Assembly (NCBI RefSeq): GCF_000715075.1 | Contig: NC_134085.1 | Coordinates: 154,408,178 to 154,472,177, forward strand | Direction of reading: 5' to 3' | Length of the DNA: 64,000 nt | DNA from: Nicotiana tabacum | Taxonomy: Eukaryota; Streptophyta; Magnoliopsida; Solanales; Solanaceae | Shown here: positions 11,059 to 23,185 of the stretch, piece by piece | How positions within the stretch are numbered: the stretch's first letter is position 1 | Layout of the letters: each line of letters starts with the position of its first letter | Position numbers and translations under genes: made by a program | The notes under the pieces: generated by a model | Databases searched by the model: none | What the model saw: only the letters and a program-made list of their open reading frames with translations | What the model was told of the DNA's origin: nothing

Positions 11059-13066
11059 ATGTGCAGAATGAGCACGAGTCATAATTTGCTAATAACAGTC
11101 ATGAACAAAATCCCTTTGCAGCTGTATATGTGGTGGGATGATCTGGGTAAATCAGGGCAAGATATGGTCAATCAATATTTGGGAGGTCTCACCGGGTTAT
11201 TGAAGATTAGTCCTAGAGAAGACATCATAAAGGCGTTGGTTACATTCTGGGACCCGACCCACAACGTGTTTCATTTCTCAGATTTTGAACTCACCCCAAC
11301 TTGGGAAGAAATAGCCGGATATATTGGGAACGCCGAGGTTCCTCTAAGACATAAGTATCTGGTTGCTCCAAGAGTCATCACTGTTCACAGATTCCTTGAA
11401 GATAAGTAGGGGGTCCACAGCCCAGATTTGGCCGCGGGATTTTACACTCTGCAGTTTATATACCAGAGATCCGGCCACATAGGAGTATTTAACAATCCAG
11501 AAAATAAAATTTGTAGCAAAGGGAACCATCTCAAATGGGAAGAACACAGGTGTTTTGCTTTTATGGTGGTCTTTTTGGGACTTCTGGTGTTTCCTAGGAA
11601 AGATGGAAATATCGATATACGGATAGCTGGGGTCGTCAGCACTTTGCTTACTCAAGCCAAAAGCACCCTCGCACCCATGATAGTAGCTGAAATCTTCCGC
11701 GCTCTCAAGAAAAGCAGATGTGGATGATCGAACATCTATGTCATCGCCCTCAATTCATGAGTTATGGGTTGACAGAGAAAACCTGCATAGAGGAATTTTT
11801 TACAAGGGTTGATGGGATCAGCTTGCCAGAAAGGGTCACAGAATGGGTATCACACTTCCTTTCCATCACTGCAAACCAAATAGAGTGGACATTTGGATGG
11901 TTTCCTGTAGATGAGATCATATACATGCTAGCTACCAGGCCTTATTTCCTCTTAATGGGTCTCAGGAGTATCCAGCCTTATGCCCCATACCGGGTTTTGA
12001 GACAGTTGGGGAGATGCCAAATAGTTCTAAAAGATGAAGATCTTAGTGCTCATGTAGTCGAGATTGGTCCTGATGGTCAGTTTCATGAAGCAGCAGTCCG
12101 CCAGATTTGGAGCGAGTGTCAATACTTGACGGCAAATACCTGTGTATGTGATCGATCCAAAGGTGAAGTTTTCCTAGGGTACCTTGCTTGGTATAAAAGG
12201 GAAATTGAGTTTGGGAGGCCAGCCAAAAGACCCCATCTTCAGGAATTTGTCGAGGCATCACAAGAACAGTGGGCTTGGTTGGCCAAGGAGAATGAGTACA
12301 GGGTTACCATAAGCAAGCTAGAGAAGAAAGTCAAGGATCTTCAATTCGAGAATGGTTTGCAAGCCGCGGAGGATGAGGGTGAAAAGAAAAAGCTAGCCAA
12401 AGAAAATGAGGCCCTTCGAGCCCAGATTCGAGAAATGAAACAGCAACTGAAAATCCCGCCAAAAGTGAAAAAGATGAAAAACATATAAAGAACCTTAGGC
12501 AGAAGGTGAGTGTGTATGGCTTCGATTTGAACAAAGCAGAGGGTGAACTAGCCAGGTCTCGAACAAAATTGGCTAAGAATGTAGAAGAACGAGTGCGCCT
12601 GGTTAGACAGTTAAAAGAGAAATACGGCAATGAGGTTATGGGGTTGAAGAAAAGGGTCATCATCTTTGAGAACAAAATCATCAAGCAGGCAAAAGACTTT
12701 AAAGCAGAAAGGGAACATTGTTATGCAGCGATGGCACAGTTAGAAAGAGATTTGCAACAACTTCAAGAACAGAATCATGTAGCCGAACAAACTTTTGAAG
12801 CCAAGGCCCAGCAGATTGGGCATTTGTTGCAAGAAAAGGGAGTCATAAGAGAGAGAGTCAGAAGGATCGCTGACTACATCGCTATGAAGTGTAGTAGTTT
12901 TGAGGATATGACTAGATCCATGTTCTTTGCCACCGTGATGCCCTTTGTCCGCCAGATAATGGAAGATCTCTATCACCTCCAAGGGGATCTAGCGCGTAGG
13001 CCCGTGGCGAGACCGAAGGATGTCCTGCGGTCCCTAGGAGCAGTTGAGGCATTGATGTATTTGTAA
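11059..13066 (+). pseudogene. ORF1 of element B, plant-mobile-domain-like with coiled coil, broken
   Basis: Extra ORF upstream of gag. N-terminal part: WWDDLGKSGQ, FWDPTHNVFHFSDFELTPTW, EEIAGYIG, a FPRKDGNIDIRIAGV stretch, then WMIEHLC and YRVLRQLGRCQ; the C-terminal half is glutamate/lysine-rich coiled coil with FEDMT near the end. Damage: TAG at 11407, a frameshift with loss of about 17 codons near 11706-11718 (the FFEGC segment is missing), and another frameshift near 12460. A and D have the same layout, so the gene belongs to the family. It resembles the extra ORF of Ogre elements; biochemical function is unknown. Confidence 0.87.
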
Positions 13067-13697
13067 TTTTCATAGAAGTCTGTTAGTCTATTTTCGAGTC
13101 TGTATTTTCATCTTTCTGTTGAAGTCTGTATTTTCATCTTTTCATCAAAGTTTGTTAGTGTCTTTTTGAGTGTGTTAGTTTTTTGAGTCGTTGTAATCAA
13201 AGCATTTTCTTTTATGAAAATTTGAAAATCCCAAAATATTTTATTACTTATTTTACATTTATTCCCAGAACTAGGCTCGGTCTGATTCATGCGGGGTCAT
13301 GATACATAGGCATTCTCCATAGGATTCGACCATAACCAAAAGAAAAAAAAGAGTGATAAAAAAGAGGGAAAGAAAAAGAGAGAAAAACAAGAGGGAAAAA
13401 GAAAAGAAAAGAGAAAGAAAATAAGAAACTGTGGGAAAAGAGCAATGGCAAAACAAGAGAGAGAAGTATGAGAGAATAAAAACAAAGAAAGAGCAAATGC
13501 AAGAATGAAAAGAAAAAAGAGAGAAAAAGGGAAGTTGCAAATAAAAATAAGGAAAAGCCGGGATGACGCAAGCAACCGATCAAATGCATAATAGAAACGG
13601 TTAACTGCTTAGTGCATTCATTCCCTAAATGTGTGGTTGTCTATCTATTAAACCCTGAACGCTAACAAGTTTGTCGTTATCGTCAAGTAACAGGTAG
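13067..13697 (+). other. ORF1-gag spacer of element B with purine-rich tract
   Basis: T-rich segment, boundary module (13268-13331), then about 210 bases almost purely A and G (13337-13550), then a short lead into gag. Minus-strand ORFs rich in F, S and L over the tract are low-complexity artefacts. Confidence 0.8.
13268..13331 (+). other. Boundary module copy 2 (element B, after ORF1)
   Basis: GAACTAGG, TCTGATTCATGCGG, GATACATAGGCA, GGATTCGACC. Matches A (2173-2236) and D (58307-58372) at the same relative place. Confidence 0.66.
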
Positions 13698-15484
13698 GTG
13701 GTTAGTTTGTGTGGCATTCTAGCAACTCACCCATACAACACTCGTTCCAAGAACAAATTGATCATGGCCAGTCAGGAACTTGATGCGAGTGTCATCGATC
13801 CTTCAAGAGAGGTAGAAGAGTTGGATGTTAATTCGATGAAAGAAGAGATGTATAAGTTGAAGCAGCTGATGGCCGAAATGTACTAGGCCTGGGCAAAGGG
13901 GCAACCACCAGCCTACCCCGCCAACCCTGCCTTCATCCCGCTACTGGCTCAGTCTCAGGATCACCATGCCACTGATTCGTCCCCGAGCTTTCCCATCTAC
14001 CAACACTACCAGAGCACAACTTCCCAAACACCACCCGCTCCACCACCCAAACCAGTTCTATACCCTCCTCCACCAGCCACTCCTATCTTCGTGGCGCTCC
14101 CTCCCGCTACACTACACAGATCCTCCAGCGAGTCTATGTTCCAAGCTCATGACAACCAGTACTACCCCCCAGAAGCCACTTTCAAAGCTCCGGAACCCTA
14201 TTCCTACACTCCTTATTTTGATCTTCCTGTGGAAGCTGAGAAACCGTCCAAAAATCCTGATCAGGAGGAGATGTTCAGGAAAGTTAAAAGCTTAGAACAG
14301 TCATTCAGAGACATGTGGGGGTTGGGAGGTCAAGTAAGTGTGGCTTACAAAGATCTATGTCAATTTCCAGATGTGCAATTGCCGGCAGGGTTTAAGATGC
14401 CTAAGTTTGATTTGTATGATGGGCATGGTGATCCAGTGGTGCATTTGAGAGATTTCTGTAGCAAAATGAGGGGAGTTGGTGAGAAAGACGAGTTGCTAAT
14501 GGCATATTTCAGTCAAAGTCTGAGTGGTTCGGCGCTGGAGTGGTACACTCCACAGGATCACGGAAGATGGTACACATGGGATGATCTAGACCAAGCATTT
14601 GCTTGTCACTTCCAGTACAATCTCGACATTATTCCGGATCGTCTGTCTTTGACGAAACTTGAGAAAAAGCACAATGAAAGTTTCAGGGAGTATGGTTTTA
14701 GGTGGAGAGAGCAGGTAGCAAGGGTTGACCCTCTAATGAAAGAAAGTGAAATAGTGGATTATTTTTTGCAGGCCTTAGAACTTACTTATTACGGTCATCT
14801 GGTATCAGCTATAGGCAAGTCCTTCAATAAAGTGGTAAAGATGGGCGGTATGGTAGAAAAAGGGCTCAAGACAAACAAAATCATGAGCTATTCGGCTATT
14901 AAGGCAACCACTCAGGCTATTCAAAGCGGAAATGGAGGAGTAATTAGAAAGAAGAAGAAAGAGGATGTGGCAACGATTGATTCAGGAGCTTGGTTCGGAC
15001 CTAGGGGTTCGCCTCACCAATATAATCAGCCTCGTCCCCACCACCAAACCTACCCCCATACCCATATAGCCCACCACAACACTACTACCCACCACTAGAC
15101 CCCTATTTTTCCGTCCACCATGCCCAAACATACAGCCAACCTCCAGCCCACACACAATGGCGTGTGCCAATCCCACAAAATACATACCCAACTCCACAAA
15201 ATGCCTATCCACCCCCAAAGATCTTACTGAAACCCTCCTAGATCAGGTTTCCGGTCCAACCAAGAATTTAAGAATGAGAGATTGAAGAAGAAGAAAACCT
15301 TCACTCCATCAGGAGAATCCTATATCAGTTTATTCCACAGGTTGCGACAATTGGGTATGCTGAGTCCGATCGAGCCAAAACTGCCAAATCCTCCCTCGAG
15401 GAATCTTGATCACTCTGTGAATTACGAATATTATTCTAGTGCTCCGGGGTACGACACAGAGAAATGCTGGCAGTTGAAAATAGC
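13698..15484 (+). pseudogene. gag: gag of element B, N-terminal and central part, interrupted
   Basis: Structural polyprotein forming the particle. The start region has an NTRSK motif typical of these gags (methionines at 13698 and 13764). A TAG at 13884-13886 interrupts an otherwise open frame that continues through a proline/tyrosine-rich linker into the conserved capsid-like core (FDLYDGHGDPVVHLRDFC, ALEWYTPQDHGRWYTWDDL, SFREYGFRWREQVARVDP). A frameshift near 15040 moves the tail, and GESYISLFHRLRQL and the C-terminal zinc-binding-like region follow in another frame. The LTR pair X/Y interrupts the gene at 15485, within codons following KCWQLK. Clearly non-functional. Confidence 0.92.
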
Positions 15485-16183
15485 TGTAACGACACGACCG
15501 GTCATTTTGAGCCTTTGCACTTTGATCGCCAGTTCTCGGGCATGACTTGCCCTGTGTAATGTATTATGACTAATGCAGATTGTTGGTTTTGGTTTTCAGA
15601 AAAATTTGGAATGAATTTGAAAGAACTGTCTCAGTTGAAAGCTTTGAATTTGAAAGGTTTGACCAAGAGTTGACTTATTGGTATATGAGCTTGGATCAGA
15701 ATTTTTATGATTTGGTTAGCTTCGTTGATGATTTATGACTTAGGAGCGCGATCGGATTGCATTTTGGAAGTCCGTGGAAGGATTTGGCTCGAATTGGCAA
15801 AGTTAGTATTTTGGCGATTTTCGGTTGATAGGTGAGATTTTGATTCGAGGGTCGGAATGGAATTCCGAGAGTTGCTATAGCTTCGTTATGTCATTTATGA
15901 CTTGTGTGCAAAATTCAGGTCATTCGGACAAGGTTTGATATACTTTTTGATCGAAAGCATAATTTGAGAGTTTTGGTATTCTTATACTTGAATCCAAGGT
16001 AAAATCTGTATTTTGATGTTGTTTTGAGCGTTCTAAAGATTGGAACAAGTTCGAATGGTGTTTTAGGATTGGTTGGTGCATCTTGTTGAGGTCCCGAGGG
16101 CCTTAGGTGGATTTCGTAAGGTTAACGGATCAATTCAGACTTGAAGAAAACTGCTGAAATTTCAGTTTCTGCCTTTTTTTCGC

Positions 16184-16437
16184 AGGTGCATGAACAGTGA
16201 TCCCGCACCTGTTATGAACAGTAATCCCACACCTATTCTGAACAGTAATCCGCACCTGTTATGAACAGTAATCCCCGCACCTGTTATAAACAGTAATCCG
16301 CACCTGTTATGAACAGTAACCCCGCACTTGTTATGAACAGTAACCTCGTACCTGTTATGAACAATAATCCCGCACCTATAGTGAACAGTAATCCCGCACC
16401 TGCGTGAGCAGTACCCGTGAACAGTCGCATATGCGAA
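16184..16437 (+). repeat. Minisatellite of ~25-28 bp units, about nine copies
   Basis: Imperfect tandem units built on GAACAGTAATCCCGCACCTG with TTAT spacers. It ends about 15 bases before the TATA box at 16452, which places it in the U3 promoter of LTR X. Confidence 0.9.
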
Positions 16438-16451
16438 AACACTCGACAGTG

Positions 16452-16459
16452 TATAAATT
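16452..16459 (+). promoter_or_regulatory. Putative TATA box of LTR X
   Basis: TATAAATT directly after the minisatellite. Good match, no start-site evidence. Confidence 0.5.
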
Positions 16460-18483
16460 GACTTGTCCGAGATTTTTACTCATTTTTGGAGCTATGGAGC
16501 TCGGATTGAAGCGATTGTTGAGGCGATTTTCACCATATGGATTGGGGTAAGTGTTCTATATCCAAAATTGATTATACTTAATGATTCCATGGTTATTTTC
16601 ATCAAGGATTAGGGAATCAAATGGAAGAAATTGGAGAAAAATTGTAAACTTTTCAAAAATGAAAATTCTAGATTTGGAGGTCGATTCGTTATCGGAGTTT
16701 AGTAATTTTGGTATGGTTGGGCTCGTGGTTGAATGGGTTGTCAATTTTGTGAGTTTCGTCGGATTCCAAAACGTGGGCCGGGGGGGGGGGGCGGCGTTTG
16801 AGCAATTTTGGGATTTTGATGTTAAATTGGATATTTTCGAATGGGCTTCGATCCCTTAGCATATTTTAATGATTTTGTACTAATTGTGGTTAGATTTGGA
16901 GCATCCAGAGGTCGATTCGCACGGGCGAGGCATCGCGGGCTAGAGTTCGGACCGGATCGAGGTGAGTAATTGATGTAAATAATGTCCTGAGGGTTTGAAA
17001 CCCCGGAATTTCACATCGTAACGCTATATTGAGGTGACTTGCATGCCGGATAACGGGCGTGGGGTAGAGCACCATTGGCGATTGTGACTTGGTCCGTCCC
17101 GAGAGATATTTTACTACATTTTTGGTTGAGACGTATACTTTATTATTGTGAATTGGGCTTGTTGCCATGCTTGGGGCCTTGTGCCGACCTGTAGAACCCT
17201 TAGGGGATTTTTGACTTGTTTTCCTCACTTATTTTGTTAAAAAATTTATATTCTCAGTCATGTTTCCAATTGTAGGCTTCTTGCCAATTATTTGAATCCT
17301 TCAGGGATTGATATCACTGCTTTCGCATATTTTGTATATCATTTGACCTCAGTCCAAGGTTTTAAATATTGTTTTGCAAATTCAGCCATCTTTCTAAGAT
17401 TTGAAAACTTAAATGATATTTCGGGCTGAGAACTACTATTTTACAAATGCTCAAGGGGCTTATTATGATTTCTGGACTGAGCATGGATCGGGATGTGCGC
17501 CGCAGCAATGATTTGAAACAGTGGTAACAATGACACTGTATGATGTGACTTGAAACAGTGGTAACAATGGCATTGTGTAATATAAATTGGTCAGGTAACA
17601 ATGACTGACCAGGACTTGATTGATGCCACGAGATGGCTTGTTATTGCACTTGGGCTGTAGGAGCCCCTCCGGAGTCTGCACACACCCCAGTGAGCGCCGT
17701 CGACGATAAATAAATTTGGATGGCTCGGGTTGCACGCCGCAGTGGGTACCAGAGGGTACCGTCATATGCGTTACATTGCACTCATGCATTTATTCTTTAT
17801 CTGCATTATCTGCTATAACAATTATGTGCTCTTGTCTCATTGACTGGTTGCTTTATAATGTTCTGAGTCTGAGGGGCTGATACTGTTATGAGATACTGAG
17901 CCCGAGGGGCAGATTTCTACTTGTTGTTTTGATATTGAGCCCGAGGGGCAGATTTCTACTCGTCATTTTACTGCCAAATTACCTGTTTTACTGGTTTAAA
18001 AGAAATTTCACATGATGTTTCACTGAATTGTTATTTTAAATAATTTCACTGCTTCTGTATAGAATGTTGTGTGCCTTAACGTGTTTTCTTACCTTCAGTC
18101 ATTATTAATATTTATTACTCACTGGGTCGGAGTAGTCACATTACTCCCTGCACCATGTGTGCAGGTACAGGTATTCCTAAAGTATAGAGCGAGTTTTCTG
18201 CTGTTCAGTTTTCATCGGAGTTATCGAGGTAGCTGCATGGCGTTTGCAGACCCGTTTTCTCCCTTATCTCGTGTCATTTATGATATCTTCAGACTTTGTT
18301 CCTACTTCCATACTTTGTAGAATTTTTAGTAAACTCTGTAGTAGCTCATGACTTGTGACACCTCGGTTAGGGCTGAGTTGGGTTGGATTTTCCTTATTTT
18401 ATCTATATTTTTTGCTATTGGATATTATTAAACCATGTTTATACTATAATTGTCTTAAAAGGATGAATTGGGTTGAATGGCTG

Positions 18484-21147
18484 TGTTACAACCCATATCC
18501 ACATGTGTTAGTTCATGCCATATATTAGTTAACATAAATCCAAGAAGGAATTATCTTTTAGATGATAAGAAATCAATCCTATTGGTCTTAAGTGATACAA
18601 GAGTGTATAAGGGTGATTAACCAGTATTAGAAGTTAAACGAATCAAGGATGTTGTAACTCGTATTTTCAGGTAATCTAGCGGTGCTTAATACACTCAAAA
18701 GGTCATTTATTAAGATATTTTAATCATATAATATCCGTATAATAAGTCTTGAAGTCAAACGAGTTATGAAACAAAAGTCGACAAAAGTTGTCGCAACTTA
18801 GGTTCATAATTTTACTTAAACATTGGGTCAAATGTTTCTAATCTTTTCTCATAATTTACAAGGAATTACGGGGTGATATACCAACTAAATTAAAGATCTA
18901 GGAGTCTAGTTTCCAACGCATTAAACCGTTCATCGATACGATCTCGGAGTAGAGAGATATTCGCGTTTTCGCAAGACTGCGCCAAGCACCTCTCTATGGG
19001 GCCCACTAAGTCGGTTTAAGATATTTGGACCTATATAGGATGAGTCAAACCCGTTTTAAGTCATTGCTTTTCACTAATTTCAGACCTTAGAACCCTAGGA
19101 ACATCCTCTCAAGGTTTTCTCAAGATTCAAGACCCAAAAAAAGGGCAAACAACACAAATCAAGTGTCGGGAATTCCGTGGCGCTAGTAAGTCTCTTGTTC
19201 TTCTTGTTGTTGCTCATTTTTGTGTCGTTTCAGCTCGTGTGGGAGGTTATTTTAAAGGTTTTATGTTCTTTAAATACTCCCTCATGTTCTTAATATCAAT
19301 CCTAGGTGATTTCAAGCCTTCTAAAGTGATTCTAGTGCCGAAAAACACTAATTGATCGCTAGTTTCGCTTTTTTGTTGTTGTGGCAGCATTGGAGGGATA
19401 TTTCATGGAAATTTAAGGTCAAATTGGAGTTTTTCTTTCTGTATAAAGGTAAGGAACCTCTTACGCTATATGTATTTAAGATTATCCAAGTTGCGGCTAA
19501 GCCATTGAAGCTAGAACTTGTGAGATATATATCGAAAGGCTTGGTAGTAATGTTATTGTTTTGTAAACTGTTTTGCGTTGTTGTTGGGCTGCATATTTTA
19601 CTACTATCTTGTGGAGTTTTGGAGGAGGAAGGGTTTGGAGAAACACCATATATATGTAGGGTTATGGGCTGATAGTTATTCGTAACATTTCCAGGTTGTT
19701 TGACACGACTACGGTGGTCGTCATATGTATGGAGTGATTAGGCTATGTGTGGACTATTTGGGAGACTCAATATGTTTATTATTGATGTTGTTTGGGCTGT
19801 TTGGTGACTGTTTTGAATGGTGTGAGGTCATATATATAGTGGAGGTGCTGTCCGTTTCATCGTAAAATAGGTTGTGGTCGATACATAATAGTTATGACGC
19901 TTAAATGATAACGATAGTATCGTTTCTCTTATTGTAGACTAAGGAGTTTTGACAATTGCATAGCTTGAGATTGGGGCAGTATATACAAGGTATGTGAGGC
20001 TATCCCTTTCCTTCTTTTGCACGACTCCGATTGCACATAATGTAATGAACGATCTTCCAAGATACTCTACTCTTAGAAGCTAGCAGTACTTACATTGTTT
20101 TCCCTCTTATGGAACGATTGATGTTAATGTTGCTTCTCTTAGTCTTATGTTATCAATGTTGTTGGTACTTCCTGATTCTTATAAGGTTCATAGTGAAGAG
20201 TTAGTCCTAATAACGTGTACAGAGGATACCAACCTTACGTCACTCCGAAAGGTTTAGAATGTGATTCCATGAGTCGAGCATGCATTATATATATGTATCT
20301 ATTTTACTCTACCGAGCCACGCTATAGTTGGCCGGGTACGGCACCTATTGTGCAAACACTGATCAGTTGGGTTTTACCGAGCTCCACGTGGCCGGGTACG
20401 ATTCTACCGAGCCTATTATGGCCGGGTACGATATGATGATGATGATGCCCACAGAGGCGAATGCTTTAAAGGTTTATGTATTTATACATATGTATCATGC
20501 ATTTCATGTAAGTAGCCCTCAGAGGTACTAAGATGTTACAGGTTGTATATTCTCTATCCTTGCTTACATTACTTATCGTATTTATGGTTCCTTGCCTTAC
20601 ATACTCAGTACTTTATTCGTACTGACGTCCTTTTATTTGTGGACGCTGCATGTCATGCTGCAGGTCCTGATAGACAGGCAGGTGCAGCTCCCCCACCACA
20701 GTAGACTGTCCAGTTCAGCGGTGATTGGCGAGATCCCTTCTCCGGACTTGCCTTGGTCTTGGTATGCAATTTTTGTTATAGATATTATGGGTATGTTGGG
20801 GCCCTGTTCCGGCTATGTTGCAACACTTATGTTCTTTTAGAGGCTCATAGACAGGTGTCGGCTCATGTATAGTTTGGTATGCCTTGTCGGCTAGTTTTTG
20901 TTGTATAGTCTTTCATAGTAGCGTGGTAGCTCATACCTTATATGTAGTTTCTTGATTGTCTGGTCATCCCCTGCTATGTATGTTCATGCCGTCATATTTT
21001 ATTGTTGGTTGTCCATGATCTAGGTCTACCATTTATATTGATCTCGTCAGCCTTAAAAGATAATAATGAAGGTTAGATGAAATGTATGTTGGTGCTCGGC
21101 AAGTGTGGTCGGGTGCTAGTCATGGCCCTTCAGTTTGGGTCGTGACA
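18484..21147 (+). repeat. LTR Y: Tekay/Del-type 5' LTR (2664 bp)
   Basis: Starts TGTTACAACCC and ends GGGTCGTGACA, with the primer site right after. Inserted in LTR X. Holds short repeats around GGCCGGGTACG (20329-20430). Blocks such as GCTATCCCTTTC and GATGATGATGCCCAC also occur, reversed, in the LTRs of element E, so Y and E are related. ORFs inside look accidental. Confidence 0.87.
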
Positions 21148-21235
21148 AACTTGGTATCAGAGCAAGTCTGTCCTAGGGGTTGTCTATGAGCCGTGTCTAG
21201 TAGAGTCTTGATTATGGATGTGTAGCGCGCCACAG
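21148..21235 (+). promoter_or_regulatory. Primer-binding site and truncated leader of element Y
   Basis: TGGTATCAGAGC at 21152-21163 is the usual plant initiator tRNA-Met-type primer site. About 70 bases of leader follow, parallel to the leader of E read on the minus strand, then the sequence changes abruptly to gag of B near 21236. The rest of Y has been deleted together with part of X and some gag codons. Confidence 0.85.
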
Positions 21236-23013
21236 CCCGGAGGCACCCAATATCAACCAGAATTCGTTGCTGGCCCATCATGAGACAAATATGATCGAGA
21301 TAGTGCATAGGGGAGGAGAGCCCAAGAAGCCTTCACAGACTGTCATGATGATTCGGTCCAGTGAGTTCAGGCCAATTGAAAAGCCAACAAATGAGAAGTC
21401 AGTGATCAAGTTGAAAGGGACAGACAGTAAACCATCTATGGTAGTCGAGAAGGGGTCCTCAAGTGAGGTTGCAATGAAACAAGAAAAAGCAAAAGTGGTG
21501 GTACCAGGGGTAGCGAACAAGCCTGTGGTAATTGTGGAGGGTGTTCGTATAGATCTTGTCATTATCAAACCTGTAACCCAACTACCAATAGTCAACATCA
21601 AGGTTGTCCCGTGGAATTATGAGCGGGTGACAGTGACTTACTAGGGAAAAGAAGTTAAAGAGGAAGTCTATGAAACCCACGGATTGACTCGGTCGGGGAG
21701 ATACTTTTCCCCCGAAGAGTTAAGAAAAGCCAAAACCTCCAAAGATAACCTAGTACTAGTGAATAAGGTTGTGACCGAAGAAGAGGCAGAAGAGTTTTTG
21801 AAAAAAATGAAAGTGCAATACTATTCTATTGTGGAGCAGTTGAGGAAGATGTCTGCTCAGATTTCACTGTTATCATTGTTAATCCATTCAGACGAGCATC
21901 GTCAGGCCTTGATGAAAATCCTAAATGAGGCCCACGTTCCTAACAAAATCTCAGTAAACCACTTGGAAAAGATAGCCAACAAGATTTTTGAGGTAAACAG
22001 AATCACTTTTTCTGATGATGAATTGCCCGTGGAGGGTACTGAGCACAATAGAGCCCTTTATCTTATGGTGTAATGCGAAGATTCTGTGGTTACCCAGGTA
22101 CTGGTCGACAATGGTTCCAGTGCGAACATTTTCCCTCTCTCCACTATGAACAAGTTGAAGGTGGATGATTAAAGAATTCACAAGAACAGTGTCTGCGTTC
22201 GGGAATTCGACGGTGGAGGGAAAGATTCAGTTGGTGACATAGTGCTTGAGCTTACAATAGGGCTAGTTGAATTTACCATGGAGTTCCAGGTGCTCGATGT
22301 GGCTGTTTCTTACAATCTGTTGTTAGGTCGACCTTGGATCCATGCTGCCAAAGCGGTCCCATCCACCCTGCACCAAATGGTTAAATTTGAATGGGATAGA
22401 TAGGAAATTGTGGTGCATGGTGAGGACAATCTGTGTGCTCACAGCAATACCATTGTACCATTTAATGAAGTTGAAGACGGCAAGGGGCCATGGGTCTATC
22501 AGGTTTTTAACACAGTGTCAGTTGAGAAATTCCAGAGGGGAAGGGCGTTCCAGTTCCAAAGGTAACTGCCGCGTCAGTCATGGTGGCTTTTGAAATGTTG
22601 AATAATGGTTTTGTACCTGGTAAAGGTTTGGGTGCATCTCTGCAAGGCATCGTACAGCCGGTTTCTCTTCCTAAAAACTTGGATACATTTGGTTTGGGAT
22701 TCAAGCCCACAGTCGCAGACGTGAGAAAAGCCAGAAAAATGAAACAAAGGGCATGGGCCCTTCCAAAGCCCGTCCCGCGTCTTTCCAAATCATTTGTCAG
22801 ACATGGTACCAGAAAGAGCCCAGTGACGATGGTTCCCAGTTTAGTGTTTGATGTGGATGGAGATTTGATTGAAAAATTCGAGAGGTTATTCGTCGATGTG
22901 AACATGTTGGAAGCTGGAGAGGGTTCTAGCAAGGCGGATGTGCAATTTGTTGGGCCTAGTGCAAATATTAACAATTGGGAAGCTACTCTTCTTCCTACTC
23001 GGAGGGAGTTTTG
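21236..23013 (+). pseudogene. gag C-terminus and aspartic protease with G-patch, element B
   Basis: Reading resumes after the X/Y insertion (AHHETNMIEIVH). Then comes a LTRSGRYFSPEEL block, an EEAEEFLKKMK helix, and a retropepsin-like domain with VLVDNGSSANIFPLS (active-site D-N-G-S, near 22100) and LLGRPWIH (near 22322). The end holds a G-patch (GFVPGKGLGASLQG ... GLGF, about 22610-22700), known in Tat/Ogre polyproteins after protease. Stops: TAG 21642, TAA 22071, TAA 22170, TAG 22402, plus a frameshift before 22580. Ends at a TG/GT donor-like junction (23013/23014). Confidence 0.88.
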
Positions 23014-23185
23014 GTAGTTTGCTTTGATTTTCTTTCAGTTTATCCGGATTATTCCAGGGTTGTAATTCAGATTCTATGTTTCATCCGTTTGGATATATAA
23101 ACCTTGTTATCTTTAATGAAATGCAATTTCCCTTTTCTTCCCTCCTGATAGTTTTATTTTTATTTTTATTTTCTTTCTTGTACAG
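23014..23185 (+). other. Candidate intron between protease and RT, element B
   Basis: Donor GGTAGT at 23014, long T-rich stretch, acceptor TTGTACAG ending at 23185. Published Ogre elements carry a spliced intron at this place. Joining 23013 to 23186 gives the frame expected from element D, but a 5-bp (GGCAT) repeat expansion near 23207-23221 shifts the frame before RT in this copy. Confidence 0.65.

Larger units (their letters stand above)
15485..18483 (+). repeat. LTR X: partial Ty3/gypsy (Tekay/Del-like) LTR inside gag of B
   Basis: Starts TGTAACGACACGACC. Contains a minisatellite (16184-16437), a TATA box, CTG-rich GAGGGGCAGATTTCTAC repeats near 17900-17960, and the motif CTGCACCATGTGTGCAGG near 18145. 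It runs to 18483, where LTR Y starts. No matching end or target duplication is visible at the right side of the compound insertion, so the end of X was probably lost. ORFs within have no domains. Confidence 0.8.

Noticed and set aside
13271..13589. Three overlapping minus-strand ORFs rich in F, S and L, membrane-protein-like
   Set aside because: They are reverse readings of the purine-rich spacer between ORF1 and gag; all three frames give the same composition.
16184..16437. Short repeat array in LTR X as a possible CRISPR array
   Set aside because: Units of 25-28 bp with only 0-5 bases between them; a minisatellite.
16782..16793. Run of G in LTR X and the run of C near 28758 as biologically notable
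   Set aside because: Homopolymers of this kind may be sequencing or assembly uncertainty.
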